In this document: one piece after another, positions 17,001-24,086 of the stretch
How positions within the stretch are numbered: position 1 is the stretch's first letter
Layout: every line of letters starts with the position of its first letter
Source of the DNA: an uncultured Oscillospiraceae bacterium
GTDB taxonomy: Bacteria > Bacillota > Clostridia > Oscillospirales > Acutalibacteraceae
Assembly (NCBI GenBank): GCA_958366985.1
Contig: CATXDC010000008.1
Span: 1-64,000 of the forward strand
DNA length: 64,000 nt
Direction of reading: 5' to 3'
Notes under the pieces: generated by a model
Seen by the model: only the letters and a program-made list of their open reading frames with translations
Told to the model about the DNA's origin: nothing
Database searches by the model: none
Position numbers and translations under genes: made by a program

Positions 17001-17584
17001 AGTCTGAATCGCCACTGTCCGTTAAATGAAATTCGGCGGCTTTTTTCGGGTTTGAATGTAAGAGCCGCTTTCTTTGAAGAATAAGAGAAAAATGACGCTC
17101 TGGGAGCAAGAGCTCCCACACAGGTTATTTCGGGATTACTGTGCCATTCATAATATCCGTCGATTTTCGGAACGTTGGGATTGAGACTTTCATACTCATC
17201 CTTGGGCTCAGGCTTTTTCTCCGGGGCGGGTTTCACTTTTTCATCGATTTCATAGCTGAAAGATGCGTTCTCCAGAATATCCGACCACTTTACATTTTCG
17301 CCCGTTGAAAATCTGTCCTCAGTGAGATAATGCTCTTCGGGAGCTTCAGCAGAAGTTTCTTCCTGTAAATTTTCCTTATCGGAATTTTCAGTGTCAGCGT
17401 CTTCTTGTAAATTATTTTTATCGGGAATTTCGGCAGCAGTATCTGAAACTGTTTCCTGTGTTTCCTGTGTTTCCTGTACTTCCTTTTCCACTTCCGTTAC
17501 TTTGTTTTTTGGGGCTTCGGCGGGAACAGTTTTATTGATATCATTTTCCTCTGCGGAAACTTTTTTCCCTTTTGCTTCACTCAT
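14087..17584 (-). CDS. GH2 beta-galactosidase (LacZ-type) with acidic N-terminal extension
   Basis: 1165 residues, about 140 longer than E. coli LacZ. Residues 1-140 are acidic and low-complexity, with QET repeats and duplicated D/E-rich blocks (NNLQEDADTENSD and ENLQEETSAEA). Then the GH2 sugar-binding, immunoglobulin-like, TIM-barrel and C-terminal small-chain domains. Catalytic acid/base E597 (WSLGNESAGG) and nucleophile E664 (CEFSHAMGN). TSHYPN and DENNLETHG motifs are typical. No signal peptide, so cytoplasmic. ATG at 17584 is preferred to GTG 17593 because AGGTG precedes it. Expected to hydrolyse lactose or beta-galactosides; actual substrate unproven. Confidence 0.9.
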   Translation of the reverse strand: MSEAKGKKVSAEENDINKTVPAEAPKNKVTEVEKEVQETQETQETVSDTAAEIPDKNNLQEDADTENSDKENLQEETSAEAPEEHYLTEDRFSTGENVKWSDILENASFSYEIDEKVKPAPEKKPEPKDEYESLNPNVPKIDGYYEWHSNPEITCVGALAPRASFFSYSSKKAALTFKPEKSRRISFNGQWRFRLFPNYSASRRCVGFAHPSFNSGSWDTVIVPSSWQSCGYDYPQYCNVQYPWEGREDIIPPFAPQEYNPVGLYIKKFQIPSQWLSKRVTICLDGVESAYYLYINGERIGYAESSFNSREFDITPFIKKGQNTVALEVYRWCTGSWLEDQDFWRLGGIFRDVYIRMTEETYIEDFKITAEPGSEIKDGQFFMELTAKGSLEGSSVEAEIFDGSEPVGFGRADFTDSDTVSLKTTIAGITPWTAENPKLYKVLISLYENGSPVEYVSVKTGFRKVEIKGNQLTVNGKPVMLKGVNRHEFSPEHGRYVDPETMEKAAQLIKANNMNAVRTSHYPNSPLWYDLCDKYGIYVIDENNLETHGTRYSKVRNCPVLPGDEKKWESACMDRINCLYERDKNHPSVIIWSLGNESAGGENFRKMRDLLKEKDTRPVHYEGVWDNPAKDMGLSDFYSRMYATPGETEETLIRYNDKPFMLCEFSHAMGNSCGGNDEYRKLWKRFPNFCGAFVWDFADQGLLTQGADGEYFAYGGDFGDMPNDGNFCGNGIFFADLSETPKTPEIKELFSPIEVEEINAEKGIVRIINRFDFTDLSKYNLCWQQMSEKGVLREGKETFSLPAGKSGVLDLELNRITNDEWWLNLIFTGKADEEVVAQKQFHVNANDGWHRALPENGEISMWETYGNICVSSREIEVKVSRRTGLLSSFKYMGEELLKEPVKPVFWRALTDNDRGCSRHVKNSLWRLAGESAKFTVEETRWNEKRAIIKTSFTVPTVPESKGFINYTITGAGIKTEFEFTPAQRLPDVPDVALEFILAEYFESCRYFGKGPHENYCDRNLSAYMGEYESTADEFFTPYLKPQENGHRTGVKSFSVSGNRIKLTAEAKGKMEVNYGRYKFSELEEAGHSYDLKGKDKKIVLRLSAGQCGVGGYNSWGFPPLDEHLNMSGKTYRLGFVLMPEGDVKPVQQSHKKNEGFGEILTKKNR

Positions 17585-17734
17585 AGTTTTCACCTGCTTT
17601 TTGTAGGTATTGGTTATTTATATCCACTGCCTGTACACGGCAGTAATTTTCAAGGTTAAATTTGAGAGTTTTTAATTCTTAGTCTTTATTTTAATCACCG
17701 AATAAGTTTTGCACGTGCTATAAAAGAATTTAGC

Positions 17735-17899
17735 ATAAACGCAAGAATATAATGTTTATTTTTTACTGTTAGTCAGTATGCGATTTGGGTGCAGGCTCAG
17801 CTTGCCCGCAGGCACTTATAGTTGTTTTTTTGCTGTCAGTCCGTGTGCGTCTTGGGTGCAGCGTCACGCTGCTGCGACTTGGGTGCAGGTTTAACCTGC
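17735..17899 (+). repeat. Scaffold-and-hairpin repeat, copies in tandem
   Basis: Between the beta-galactosidase start and the serS terminator (385 bases without a gene). Two scaffold copies with three hairpins: GCAGGCTCAGCTTGC (17791-17805), GCAGCGTCACGCTGC (17858-17872) and GCAGGTTTAACCTGC (17885-17899). Each follows TTGGGTGCAG-like sequence; the CGCAGGCACTTATAGTTG start of the second copy is at 17808 onward. Confidence 0.75.
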
Positions 17900-17909
17900 T
17901 GCTAGAAAT

Positions 17910-17936
17910 AAACGGCAGCCGTGAAAGCTGCCGTTT
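17910..17936 (-). terminator. Terminator of the parA-parB-serS operon
   Basis: AAACGGCAGC (17910-17919) pairs with GCTGCCGTTT (17927-17936), T-rich on the minus side. Confidence 0.8.
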
Positions 17937-17969
17937 TTAGTTTTTAATTGCTTCGATAAAATCAGATTA

Positions 17970-19241
17970 TCAGCCGATCTTGTCAACACCCATGTAAGGT
18001 CTGAGAACTTCGGGAACTGTAACACTGCCGTCAGCATTCTGATAGTTTTCAAGAATAGCGGCGGTCGTTCTGCCGATTGCAACACCTGAACCGTTAAGAG
18101 TATGAACAAGCTGTGCTTTATCCTTGGGGCTGTTCTTAAATCTGATTGATGCTCTGCGTGCCTGAAAATCCTCAAAGTTTGAGCAGGATGAAATTTCTAC
18201 ATATCTGCCGTATGAGGGCATCCATACCTCTATATCATATGTCTTTGCAGAACTGAATCCAAGATCGCCTGTGCTGAGAGTTACAACTCTGTAAGGAAGT
18301 CCGAGAAGCTGGAGCACTCTCTCTGCATCGTTTGTGAGCTTTTCAAGCTCCTCATAGGAATTTTCGGGATTTGCAAACTTTACAAGCTCAACTTTGTTGA
18401 ACTGATGCTGACGGATAAGTCCTCTTGTATCTCTGCCGGCGCTGCCTGCCTCAGCTCTGAAGCATGCGGAGTAAGCACAATACTTAATGGGAAGCTTTGT
18501 TCCGTCAAGAATCTCATCTCTGTGCATATTTGTAACGGGAACTTCTGCTGTGGGAATAAGGAAATAATCATCATTGGTGATTTTGAAAGCATCCTCTTCA
18601 AACTTCGGAAGCTGACCTGTACCTGTCATGGATGCACGGTTTACCATGTAGGGCGGGAAAACCTCTGTGTATCCATTGGCTGTGTGGGTGTTGAGGAAGA
18701 AGTTCATGATTGCTCTTTCGAGTCTTGCTCCTAAATCCTTATAGAAATGGAATCTTGCACCTGTAACCTTTGCTGCTGTTTCAGGATCAAGTATGCCAAG
18801 ATCTGCACCGATATCCCAGTGAGCTTTGGGCTCGAAATCAAACTTTGTAGGCTCACCCCAGCGGCGAACCTCTACGTTTTCGCTGTCATCCTTACCAACG
18901 GGTACGCTCTCGTTGGGGATGTTGGGGAATTCATACATAATTGATTTCTGTGCTGCATCGAGATCTGCAAGCTCTGCATCAAGCTTTTTAACTGATTCCT
19001 TAATCTCATTCATGCGGCTCATGATCTCTGAAATGTCGCCGCCCTCTTTCTTTATTCTCGGAATTTCCTTGCTTGCTGCGTTCTGCTCAGCTTTGAGCGC
19101 ATCCGCTTTTCCCATAAGCTCTCTGCGTGCCGCATCAATTTCAAGAACACGGTCAACCTGTGCATCCATATCCTTGTTGCGGCTCTTCATTGCTGCCTTT
19201 ACCTTTTCAGGATTTTCTCTTATTACTCTGATATCAAGCAT
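17970..19241 (-). CDS. serS: Seryl-tRNA synthetase
   Basis: 423-residue class II aminoacyl-tRNA synthetase that charges tRNA-Ser. N-terminal coiled-coil arm (about 25-105, rich in K/E/L and containing KSRNKDMDAQVD) that grips the tRNA's long variable arm; motif 2 as FRAEAGSAGRDTRGLIRQHQ and motif 3 near EISSCSNFEDFQARR. Normal length for bacteria. ATG at 19241 is chosen over an upstream start at 19265 because GGGGAC precedes it and the longer form would overlap parB. It is the last gene of the parA-parB-serS unit, a common origin-proximal arrangement in Clostridia. Confidence 0.97.
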   Translation of the reverse strand: MLDIRVIRENPEKVKAAMKSRNKDMDAQVDRVLEIDAARRELMGKADALKAEQNAASKEIPRIKKEGGDISEIMSRMNEIKESVKKLDAELADLDAAQKSIMYEFPNIPNESVPVGKDDSENVEVRRWGEPTKFDFEPKAHWDIGADLGILDPETAAKVTGARFHFYKDLGARLERAIMNFFLNTHTANGYTEVFPPYMVNRASMTGTGQLPKFEEDAFKITNDDYFLIPTAEVPVTNMHRDEILDGTKLPIKYCAYSACFRAEAGSAGRDTRGLIRQHQFNKVELVKFANPENSYEELEKLTNDAERVLQLLGLPYRVVTLSTGDLGFSSAKTYDIEVWMPSYGRYVEISSCSNFEDFQARRASIRFKNSPKDKAQLVHTLNGSGVAIGRTTAAILENYQNADGSVTVPEVLRPYMGVDKIG

Positions 19242-19254
19242 TTTTAAGTCCCCT

Positions 19255-20112
19255 TTATTCTTCAAGCATTTTTGCTATTTTTGTAAGATCGTCCTTGTCG
19301 AAATACTCCAGCACTATTGTACCGCCCTTGCGTCCGGAATTAATCTTTACTTTTCTTCCGAGATTCTGTGAAAGAGCGATTTCAACTTCATCATAAAACA
19401 CATCTCTGCGCTTTGGCTGACGTACTTTGCCTTCTGTATCCTTCGATGCTTCCTTTGCAAGCCTTTCGGTTTCTCGAACCGATATGCCTTTTTCCATTAT
19501 AAGCTTTGCAGTTTCTATGATCTTTTCTTCATCGGAAAACGCAAGCAAAGCTCTGGCATGGCCTGCGGAAATTTTATTGTCTCTTGCAAGCTCCCTTACA
19601 CTTGGAGGAAGATTCAAAAGTCTGAGTGAATTAGTAACCGCCGAACGTGATTTTCCCACACGCTCCGCTGCGATTTCCTGAGTAAGTCCGTATTCCTTAA
19701 TAAGAAGCTCTATTCCCTCTGCCTCTTCAATGGGGTTCAGATCCTCTCGCTGAAGATTCTCAATAAGAGCAATCTCCATTGTCTCTCTGTCAGTGAGATC
19801 CTTTATCACTACGGGAACTTCCGTAAGTCCCGCAAGTCTTGATGCTCTCCAGCGTCTTTCACCGGCTACAATCTGATATCCGCCCTCTGCCATGGGCCTT
19901 ACAAGAAGGGGCTGGATTATTCCATGTTCGGCAATGGAGTCTGCAAGCTCCGAAAGTGCTTTCTCATCAAAGGATTTTCTTGGCTGTGATTTGTTGGGCT
20001 CAATCTCGTTGATGCTCAGTTTAACAGCACCCGATGCGCTGCTCTCCTCTATGGAGTTACTCATAAACAGAGCGTCAAGTCCGTGACCGAGTGCCTCTCT
20101 CTTTTTTGCCAT
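19255..20112 (-). CDS. parB: Chromosome-partitioning protein ParB (Spo0J)
   Basis: 285 residues. ParB N-terminal CTPase domain with KSQPRKSFDE and the GERRWRASRLAG box, then the HTH that reads parS (ALIENLQREDLNPIEEAEG, RVGKSRSAVTNSLRLL), and a C-terminal dimerisation region. It spreads from parS and loads condensin; three parS sites lie within 4 kb (21013, 22202, 24062). ATG at 20112 is preferred to 20118 because GAGGAG is then spaced by six bases. Partner of ParA, 43 bases upstream. Confidence 0.96.
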   Translation of the reverse strand: MAKKREALGHGLDALFMSNSIEESSASGAVKLSINEIEPNKSQPRKSFDEKALSELADSIAEHGIIQPLLVRPMAEGGYQIVAGERRWRASRLAGLTEVPVVIKDLTDRETMEIALIENLQREDLNPIEEAEGIELLIKEYGLTQEIAAERVGKSRSAVTNSLRLLNLPPSVRELARDNKISAGHARALLAFSDEEKIIETAKLIMEKGISVRETERLAKEASKDTEGKVRQPKRRDVFYDEVEIALSQNLGRKVKINSGRKGGTIVLEYFDKDDLTKIAKMLEE

Positions 20113-20155
20113 AAGCATCTCCTCATTTTATATTTATACATATCTATAATATGCT

Positions 20156-20932
20156 CTATTTGGCTTCCAATCCGTTCATTTTAAGAAATTCTTTTGCAAG
20201 GTCGTTATAGGATTCACTTCCCTTTGATGCTCCGTCATAGTAGAGTACGGGCTCGCCAAAGCTGGGAGCCTCTGAAAGACGTACATTCCTCGGAATGGTA
20301 GTTGTGAAAACCTTCTTGGGGAAGAATCTCTTTACTTCCTCAACAACCTGCTGTGTAAGATTAAGTCTCCCGTCATACATTGTAAGGAGAACTCCCTCGA
20401 GCTCAACGTTGGGATTATAAAGTCTCTTTACCTGACGAACAGTTGACATAAGCTGTGCCATACCCTCAAGGGCGAAGTATTCGCACTGGATGGGAACTAT
20501 AATAGTATCCGTTGCTGCCATTGCATTAAGTGAGATAAGTCCCAGTGAAGGCGGACAGTCAAGGAAAATAAAATCATAGTCGGCAATCATCGGAGCGATA
20601 GCCTGTCTGAGACAGCTCTCACGCTTCTCCATATAGACAAGCTCCAAATCTGCGGCGGCAAGGTTCATGTTTGCCGGAAGCAGCCAGAGATTTTCAAACT
20701 TTGTCTTAATAAGGATGTCCTTTGCAGATACGCCGTGAATAAGCATATCATAGGTTGATTTGGCAAGCTCTCTTTTGTTCACACCCAATCCGCTGGTGGA
20801 GTTGCCCTGGGGGTCGATATCCACAAGCAGAACCTTATAGCCGTATGCGCCGATTGCAGCGGCAAGGTTTACGGCAGTGGTGGTCTTGCCAACCCCTCCC
20901 TTTTGGTTGAAAATTGCAACAATTTTACTCAT
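20156..20932 (-). CDS. parA: Chromosome-partitioning ATPase ParA (Soj)
   Basis: 258-residue deviant-Walker ATPase with KGGVGKTTT at the N-terminus, DIDPQGN, and DCPPSLGLISLNA. It binds DNA without sequence specificity, is stimulated by ParB, and in Bacillus also acts on DnaA. Normal length. The upstream 1.47 kb to noc is filled with structured repeats and two parS sites instead of the short gap usual between these genes. Confidence 0.96.
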   Translation of the reverse strand: MSKIVAIFNQKGGVGKTTTAVNLAAAIGAYGYKVLLVDIDPQGNSTSGLGVNKRELAKSTYDMLIHGVSAKDILIKTKFENLWLLPANMNLAAADLELVYMEKRESCLRQAIAPMIADYDFIFLDCPPSLGLISLNAMAATDTIIVPIQCEYFALEGMAQLMSTVRQVKRLYNPNVELEGVLLTMYDGRLNLTQQVVEEVKRFFPKKVFTTTIPRNVRLSEAPSFGEPVLYYDGASKGSESYNDLAKEFLKMNGLEAK

Positions 20933-21012
20933 TAAATAACACTCCTCTATCTGTTAAAAAATTATATCACAACCACTGTAAAAGATAAAGGATTTAACGA
21001 AAAAATTTGAAA

Positions 21013-21028
21013 TGTTTCACGTGAAACG
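21013..21028. other. parS site 1
   Basis: Matches the Bacillus-type parS consensus (TGTTNCACGTGAAACA) except the last base (G). It lies 80 bases upstream of parA and runs directly into the hairpin GCAGCGTGACGCTGC at 21028-21042. Confidence 0.88.
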
Positions 21029-21092
21029 CAGCGTGACGCTGCACCCATGACGCACACGAAGTGACGGTAATAAGCAACTATAAGTGCCTGTG
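21013..21092 (-). repeat. Left inverted copy of parS-linked scaffold repeat
   Basis: parS, hairpin (21028-21042), ACCCATGACGCACACG, then AACTATAAGTGCCTG. The same order in inverse orientation ends at 22217, so the two enclose the repeat nest. The hairpin stems differ (GCAGCG here, GCAAAC there) while each stays paired. Confidence 0.75.
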
Positions 21093-21428
21093 ACGGCATG
21101 AGTGGTGAAACCAATTAATTTATTAAAGCAAAGATTAAGAAGCAGAAATTTAAAAGCAGAACTCCTTATTAGATTTTGAGCTAAAAATAAGCTAAGCATG
21201 TTTATATGCACTTTTGTCCATAGCGACAAAAGTACCAAAAAGGCATTTAATAAGCCTTGACGGTCTTCGCCCTGAGTTTATCTGCCTTTAGAAGGTGTCT
21301 CGGTAAATCGCCGTCAAGGGTGAGTGCCGGCGATTTACGGAAAAGCTTTGCTTTTCCGTTCCCTCGCTCTCTGAACAGCTTACAGCAATGCAAAAATCCG
21401 CAAGGCTTCCGCACTGCTTACTCTCATT
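21093..21428. repeat. Structured non-coding segment with alternative hairpins
   Basis: Several perfect stems: ACTTTTGTC/GACAAAAGT near 21212-21235; CCTTGACGG (21255-21263) with CCGTCAAGG (21311-21319); GTAAATCGCCG (21303-21313) with CGGCGATTTAC (21328-21338); ACGGAAAAGC (21337-21346) with GCTTTTCCGT (21350-21359). The second and third share bases 21311-21313, so they compete. A fragment matching the 3' end of the large repeat (GACGGCATGAGTGG) lies near 21092-21106. No convincing reading frame. Confidence 0.55.
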
Positions 21429-21516
21429 CCTGCCGGGTGAGCGTGACAGCGTGACGCTGTACTCAAGTCGCACACCAAATGACAGCTAAAAATAAATATT
21501 AATTCCTGCGATAAAG
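21429..21516 (-). repeat. Scaffold-and-hairpin repeat, inverted copy
   Basis: Hairpin ACAGCGTGACGCTGT (21446-21460) followed by AAGTCGCACACC, and ending in the ATTCCTGCG tail seen at other copies. The outer G-C of the hairpin has become A-T, keeping the pair. Confidence 0.6.
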
Positions 21517-21570
21517 TTATATGTAAACTGAAAAACAAAGAGCAGAATCCAAAGAACAACATAAAATCCA

Positions 21571-21925
21571 CTCCCCGACAGCCGCCCACGTCGGCAAGAA
21601 AAAAGATATGGTAAGCAGTACAGCGTTTACACTATGACGGTGATAAAATAAAACTTTCAAACTGCCGACGTGAATTGGCGAACGCTTGCTGTGACTAACC
21701 GACGACAAAGGAAAGAATATGGCAAGAAATAAAGCGTTTACACTTAGATGGTGATAAAAGGAAACCTCCAAGCTGCCGTCGGAGGGCGTTCAGCTCTAAA
21801 CTTACTTTGCGTTGATTAGTGCTTTCTGTTTTGACAAGGCGGCGGAACTCCGCCGCAAACGCACTTTTGCATACTTTTACTGCTACGGGCAAAAGTATGT
21901 GCCCGCCACGGCATGAGTGGCAAAA
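21571..21925 (+). repeat. Large structured repeat, copy A (two 82-nt units)
   Basis: Unit 1 at 21589-21670 is bounded by CGTCGGCA and TGCCGACG; unit 2 at 21700-21781 by CGACGACA and TGCCGTCG. Both contain GCGTTTAC and GGTGATAAAA. They are followed by the hairpin GCGGCGG-AACT-CCGCCGC (about 21839-21856), the CATACTTTT/AAAAGTATG hairpin near 21870-21900, and GCCAC-GGCATGA-GTGGC. Copies B (27.6 kb) and C (57.5 kb) share this order and orientation. Confidence 0.8.
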
Positions 21926-21984
21926 CTTTATCATTTATTAAAGTGTAGGTAAAAAGTAACAGAATAAGTTCACTGTGGTAACAG

Positions 21985-22217
21985 AATAAGCCAGCTTAGA
22001 CTTACCCGCAGGCAGTTATATTTATTTTTTGCTGTCACTTTGTGTGCGACTTATGTGCAGGTTTAACCTGCCCGCAGGCACTTATAGTTGCTAATTACTG
22101 CCGCTTCGTGTGCAAATTAGAATCGGACGTGTCCGACGCAGGCACTTACAGTTGTTTTTACCCGTAAGTCCGTGTGCGGCATGGATGCAAACTCAGTTTG
22201 CCGTTTCACGTGAAACA
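21985..22217 (+). repeat. Three tandem scaffold repeats ending in parS 2
   Basis: Hairpins GCAGGTTTAACCTGC (22057-22071), TCGGACGTGTCCGA (22123-22136) and GCAAACTCAGTTTGC (22187-22201), each preceded by a CGTGTGCR core and each scaffold opening with GCAGGCACTTA. The last hairpin abuts parS 2. Confidence 0.75.
22202..22217. other. parS site 2
   Basis: CGTTTCACGTGAAACA, one mismatch (first base) from the consensus, immediately after the hairpin at 22187-22201. Confidence 0.88.
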
Positions 22218-22292
22218 TTGTGCTGGATTTTCCACATTTCCCTAACATGTGTGTATTTTTCAAAGCTTATCCATTCAAAACAGCAATAGAGT

Positions 22293-22341
22293 TAAATAAA
22301 AACAAAACAGCAAAGGGACAGACATAACTGCCTGTCCCTTT
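22293..22341 (-). terminator. Terminator of the mnmE-noc operon
   Basis: AAAGGGACAG (22312-22321) pairs with CTGTCCCTTT (22332-22341); on the minus strand a T-rich tail follows. Confidence 0.85.
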
Positions 22342-22402
22342 ACCGTGGATATGGGGTGTGAAAGAGAAAGATGTGGACTGTTTCCGCCGTCCCGGCGGTT
22401 GA

Positions 22403-23245
22403 TTATGCGGTTTTGGACTTCGTTTTGACCACTACATCGGTCTGTTTCGGAATCCTTACCACATACTCTATATATTCAGGTGTTTCGCTTTTTGCCGAAT
22501 CAGCTTCGATACCCGCTTTGCGCATGGTATCTACGGCATGATTGAGGGTGTTGACAAAAATGCGTACATCCTTGAATATCTTAACAGATGGCTTTTGCTT
22601 CACCGTGGAGTTTTTCACCATACGGCCTACAAGCCTTTCGGTTTCGGCAACGGTCAGACGCTTGTCCGTCACTATCTGTGCGGCACGGCGCTGTAAATCT
22701 GCCGACTCAAGCTGTAAAAGCGCCCTTGCGTGTCTTTCACTCATGGAGTTTTTCTCCAGAAGATCGCAGACATCCTGGGGAAGCTTTAATATTCGCAGCT
22801 TGTTGCATAAGGTTGATTGTGCTTTGCCAAGACGCTTCGCCATTTCTTCCTGACTTAATCCGCAGATATTCATTAGGTTTTCAATGGCTCTCGCCTCTTC
22901 AAAAAAGCTTAAATCCTGTCTTTGCAGGTTTTCGATAAGGGCTAAGGTTGCGGATTTCTCCGTATCGGCATCCGATATAACGCAGGGAATCTCTTTCATT
23001 CCGATTATTCTTGCCGCTCTGAGTCTGCGTTCACCGGAAATGAGCTCATAACCGAAATCCTCTCTGGGACGCACCGTTACCGGCTGAAGCAAGCCGTTTT
23101 CTCTGATGCTCTGGGCAAGTCCCTCAAGCTCGGAATAATCGAAATACTTTCTTGGCTGATTTGGATTGGGGAATATATTCTCCTGCGGTATCATAAGAAG
23201 CTGACCGCCGCTTATCTGTTTTGACTTCCTACGAGATTTCATCAT
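22403..23245 (-). CDS. noc: Nucleoid occlusion protein Noc (ParB paralogue)
   Basis: 280-residue ParB-family protein with a GERRLRAARIIG box, ALIENLQRQDLSFFEEARA and a central HTH (AKRLGKAQSTLCNKLRIL). The position after mnmE-mnmG-rsmG and before parA is that of noc, which binds its own palindromes and keeps the division septum off the nucleoid; identity rests on this context because ParB and Noc are close in sequence. AGGAGGG supports the start. A basic N-terminus (MMKSRRKSKQ) could provide the membrane/DNA contact described for Noc. Confidence 0.85.
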   Translation of the reverse strand: MMKSRRKSKQISGGQLLMIPQENIFPNPNQPRKYFDYSELEGLAQSIRENGLLQPVTVRPREDFGYELISGERRLRAARIIGMKEIPCVISDADTEKSATLALIENLQRQDLSFFEEARAIENLMNICGLSQEEMAKRLGKAQSTLCNKLRILKLPQDVCDLLEKNSMSERHARALLQLESADLQRRAAQIVTDKRLTVAETERLVGRMVKNSTVKQKPSVKIFKDVRIFVNTLNHAVDTMRKAGIEADSAKSETPEYIEYVVRIPKQTDVVVKTKSKTA

Positions 23246-23365
23246 AAGGAAATCCCTCCTATTTATGTATGCTTGTCCTTTTGCTAAGAACAGAATACCA
23301 CAGGAGGGATTTGATTTCCAGCTTTTCTCATCGCAGAAAAACGCTGCAAATTACACTTATTTACA

Positions 23366-24082
23366 TTAAACGAGGGGACGCTTTGCGATTTGTGCCGACG
23401 GACGTGGATATTTTGGCGGAGTTTGCGATATCTTTTTTATCATAACCATGTTTCTCTCCCCTGCATCAGAAAGAGTTATGTTTTTTATCTCCTTGATTTC
23501 TCCGCCCAGTATCTTGATAGCGTTCTGTGCGTCCTTGATTTCCTCAGAAGCAAGAGGTCCTTTCATGGCGATAAAGAATCCGCCCTGTTTTACAAATGGC
23601 AGACAATATTCCGAAAGGTCACGGAGATTTGCAACGGCTCTTGCAGTGACAAAATCAAACTTTTCACGGTAAGCCTTGTTTTTGCCGAGCTCCTCCGCCC
23701 TGGAATGAACGGTAACTCCCTTAAGGGAAAGAGCTTCCACTGCCGAATCCACAAATTTAAGACGCTTTGCAGTGGAATCCACCATTGTCATATCAATATC
23801 ACGTCTTGCAATCATAATGGGCACTGCCGGGAATCCGCCGCCGGTTCCCACATCCAGTACCTTTGCCCCTTCCGGTATATCTGTTGCCGTCAGGAGCGTA
23901 AGGCTGTCGGTAAAATGCTTTACGGCTATTCCCTCAGGGTCGGTAATCGCCGTAAGGTTCAAATGCTTATTTGTTTCTACAACCATTTCGGCAAATTTTT
24001 CAAAATCACTGAGCTGCTTCTCACTCAGCTCTATTCCGATTTCGCCGCACTCTTTTATTAATGTTTCACGTGAAACATACAT
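23366..24082 (-). CDS. rsmG: 16S rRNA (guanine527-N7)-methyltransferase RsmG
   Basis: 238-residue SAM-dependent methyltransferase that modifies G527 of 16S rRNA. The SAM site reads LDVGTGGGFPAVP, with TARAVANL later. The ATG at 24082 is chosen because AAGGGGATGAG in the end of mnmG supplies its RBS; an in-frame start at 24100 would overlap mnmG. Residues 3-7 (VSRET) are encoded by a perfect parS site, so this stretch serves both protein and chromosome segregation. Loss of this gene gives low-level streptomycin resistance in other bacteria. Confidence 0.96.
   Translation of the reverse strand: MYVSRETLIKECGEIGIELSEKQLSDFEKFAEMVVETNKHLNLTAITDPEGIAVKHFTDSLTLLTATDIPEGAKVLDVGTGGGFPAVPIMIARRDIDMTMVDSTAKRLKFVDSAVEALSLKGVTVHSRAEELGKNKAYREKFDFVTARAVANLRDLSEYCLPFVKQGGFFIAMKGPLASEEIKDAQNAIKILGGEIKEIKNITLSDAGERNMVMIKKISQTPPKYPRPSAQIAKRPLV
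24062..24077. other. parS site 3, inside rsmG
   Basis: Perfect 16/16 match to TGTTTCACGTGAAACA, embedded in the first codons of rsmG. A parS in this gene also occurs in other Firmicutes. Confidence 0.95.
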
Positions 24083-24086
24083 GTTC

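Noticed and set aside
20933..22402. Insertion sequence or transposon remnant between parA and noc
   Set aside because: No transposase fragment can be read in any frame; the structure is built from the dispersed hairpin repeats and parS sites.
23390..24061. Long plus-strand open frame opposite rsmG
   Set aside because: Antisense shadow of a well-recognised gene, without ribosome binding site or recognisable domains.
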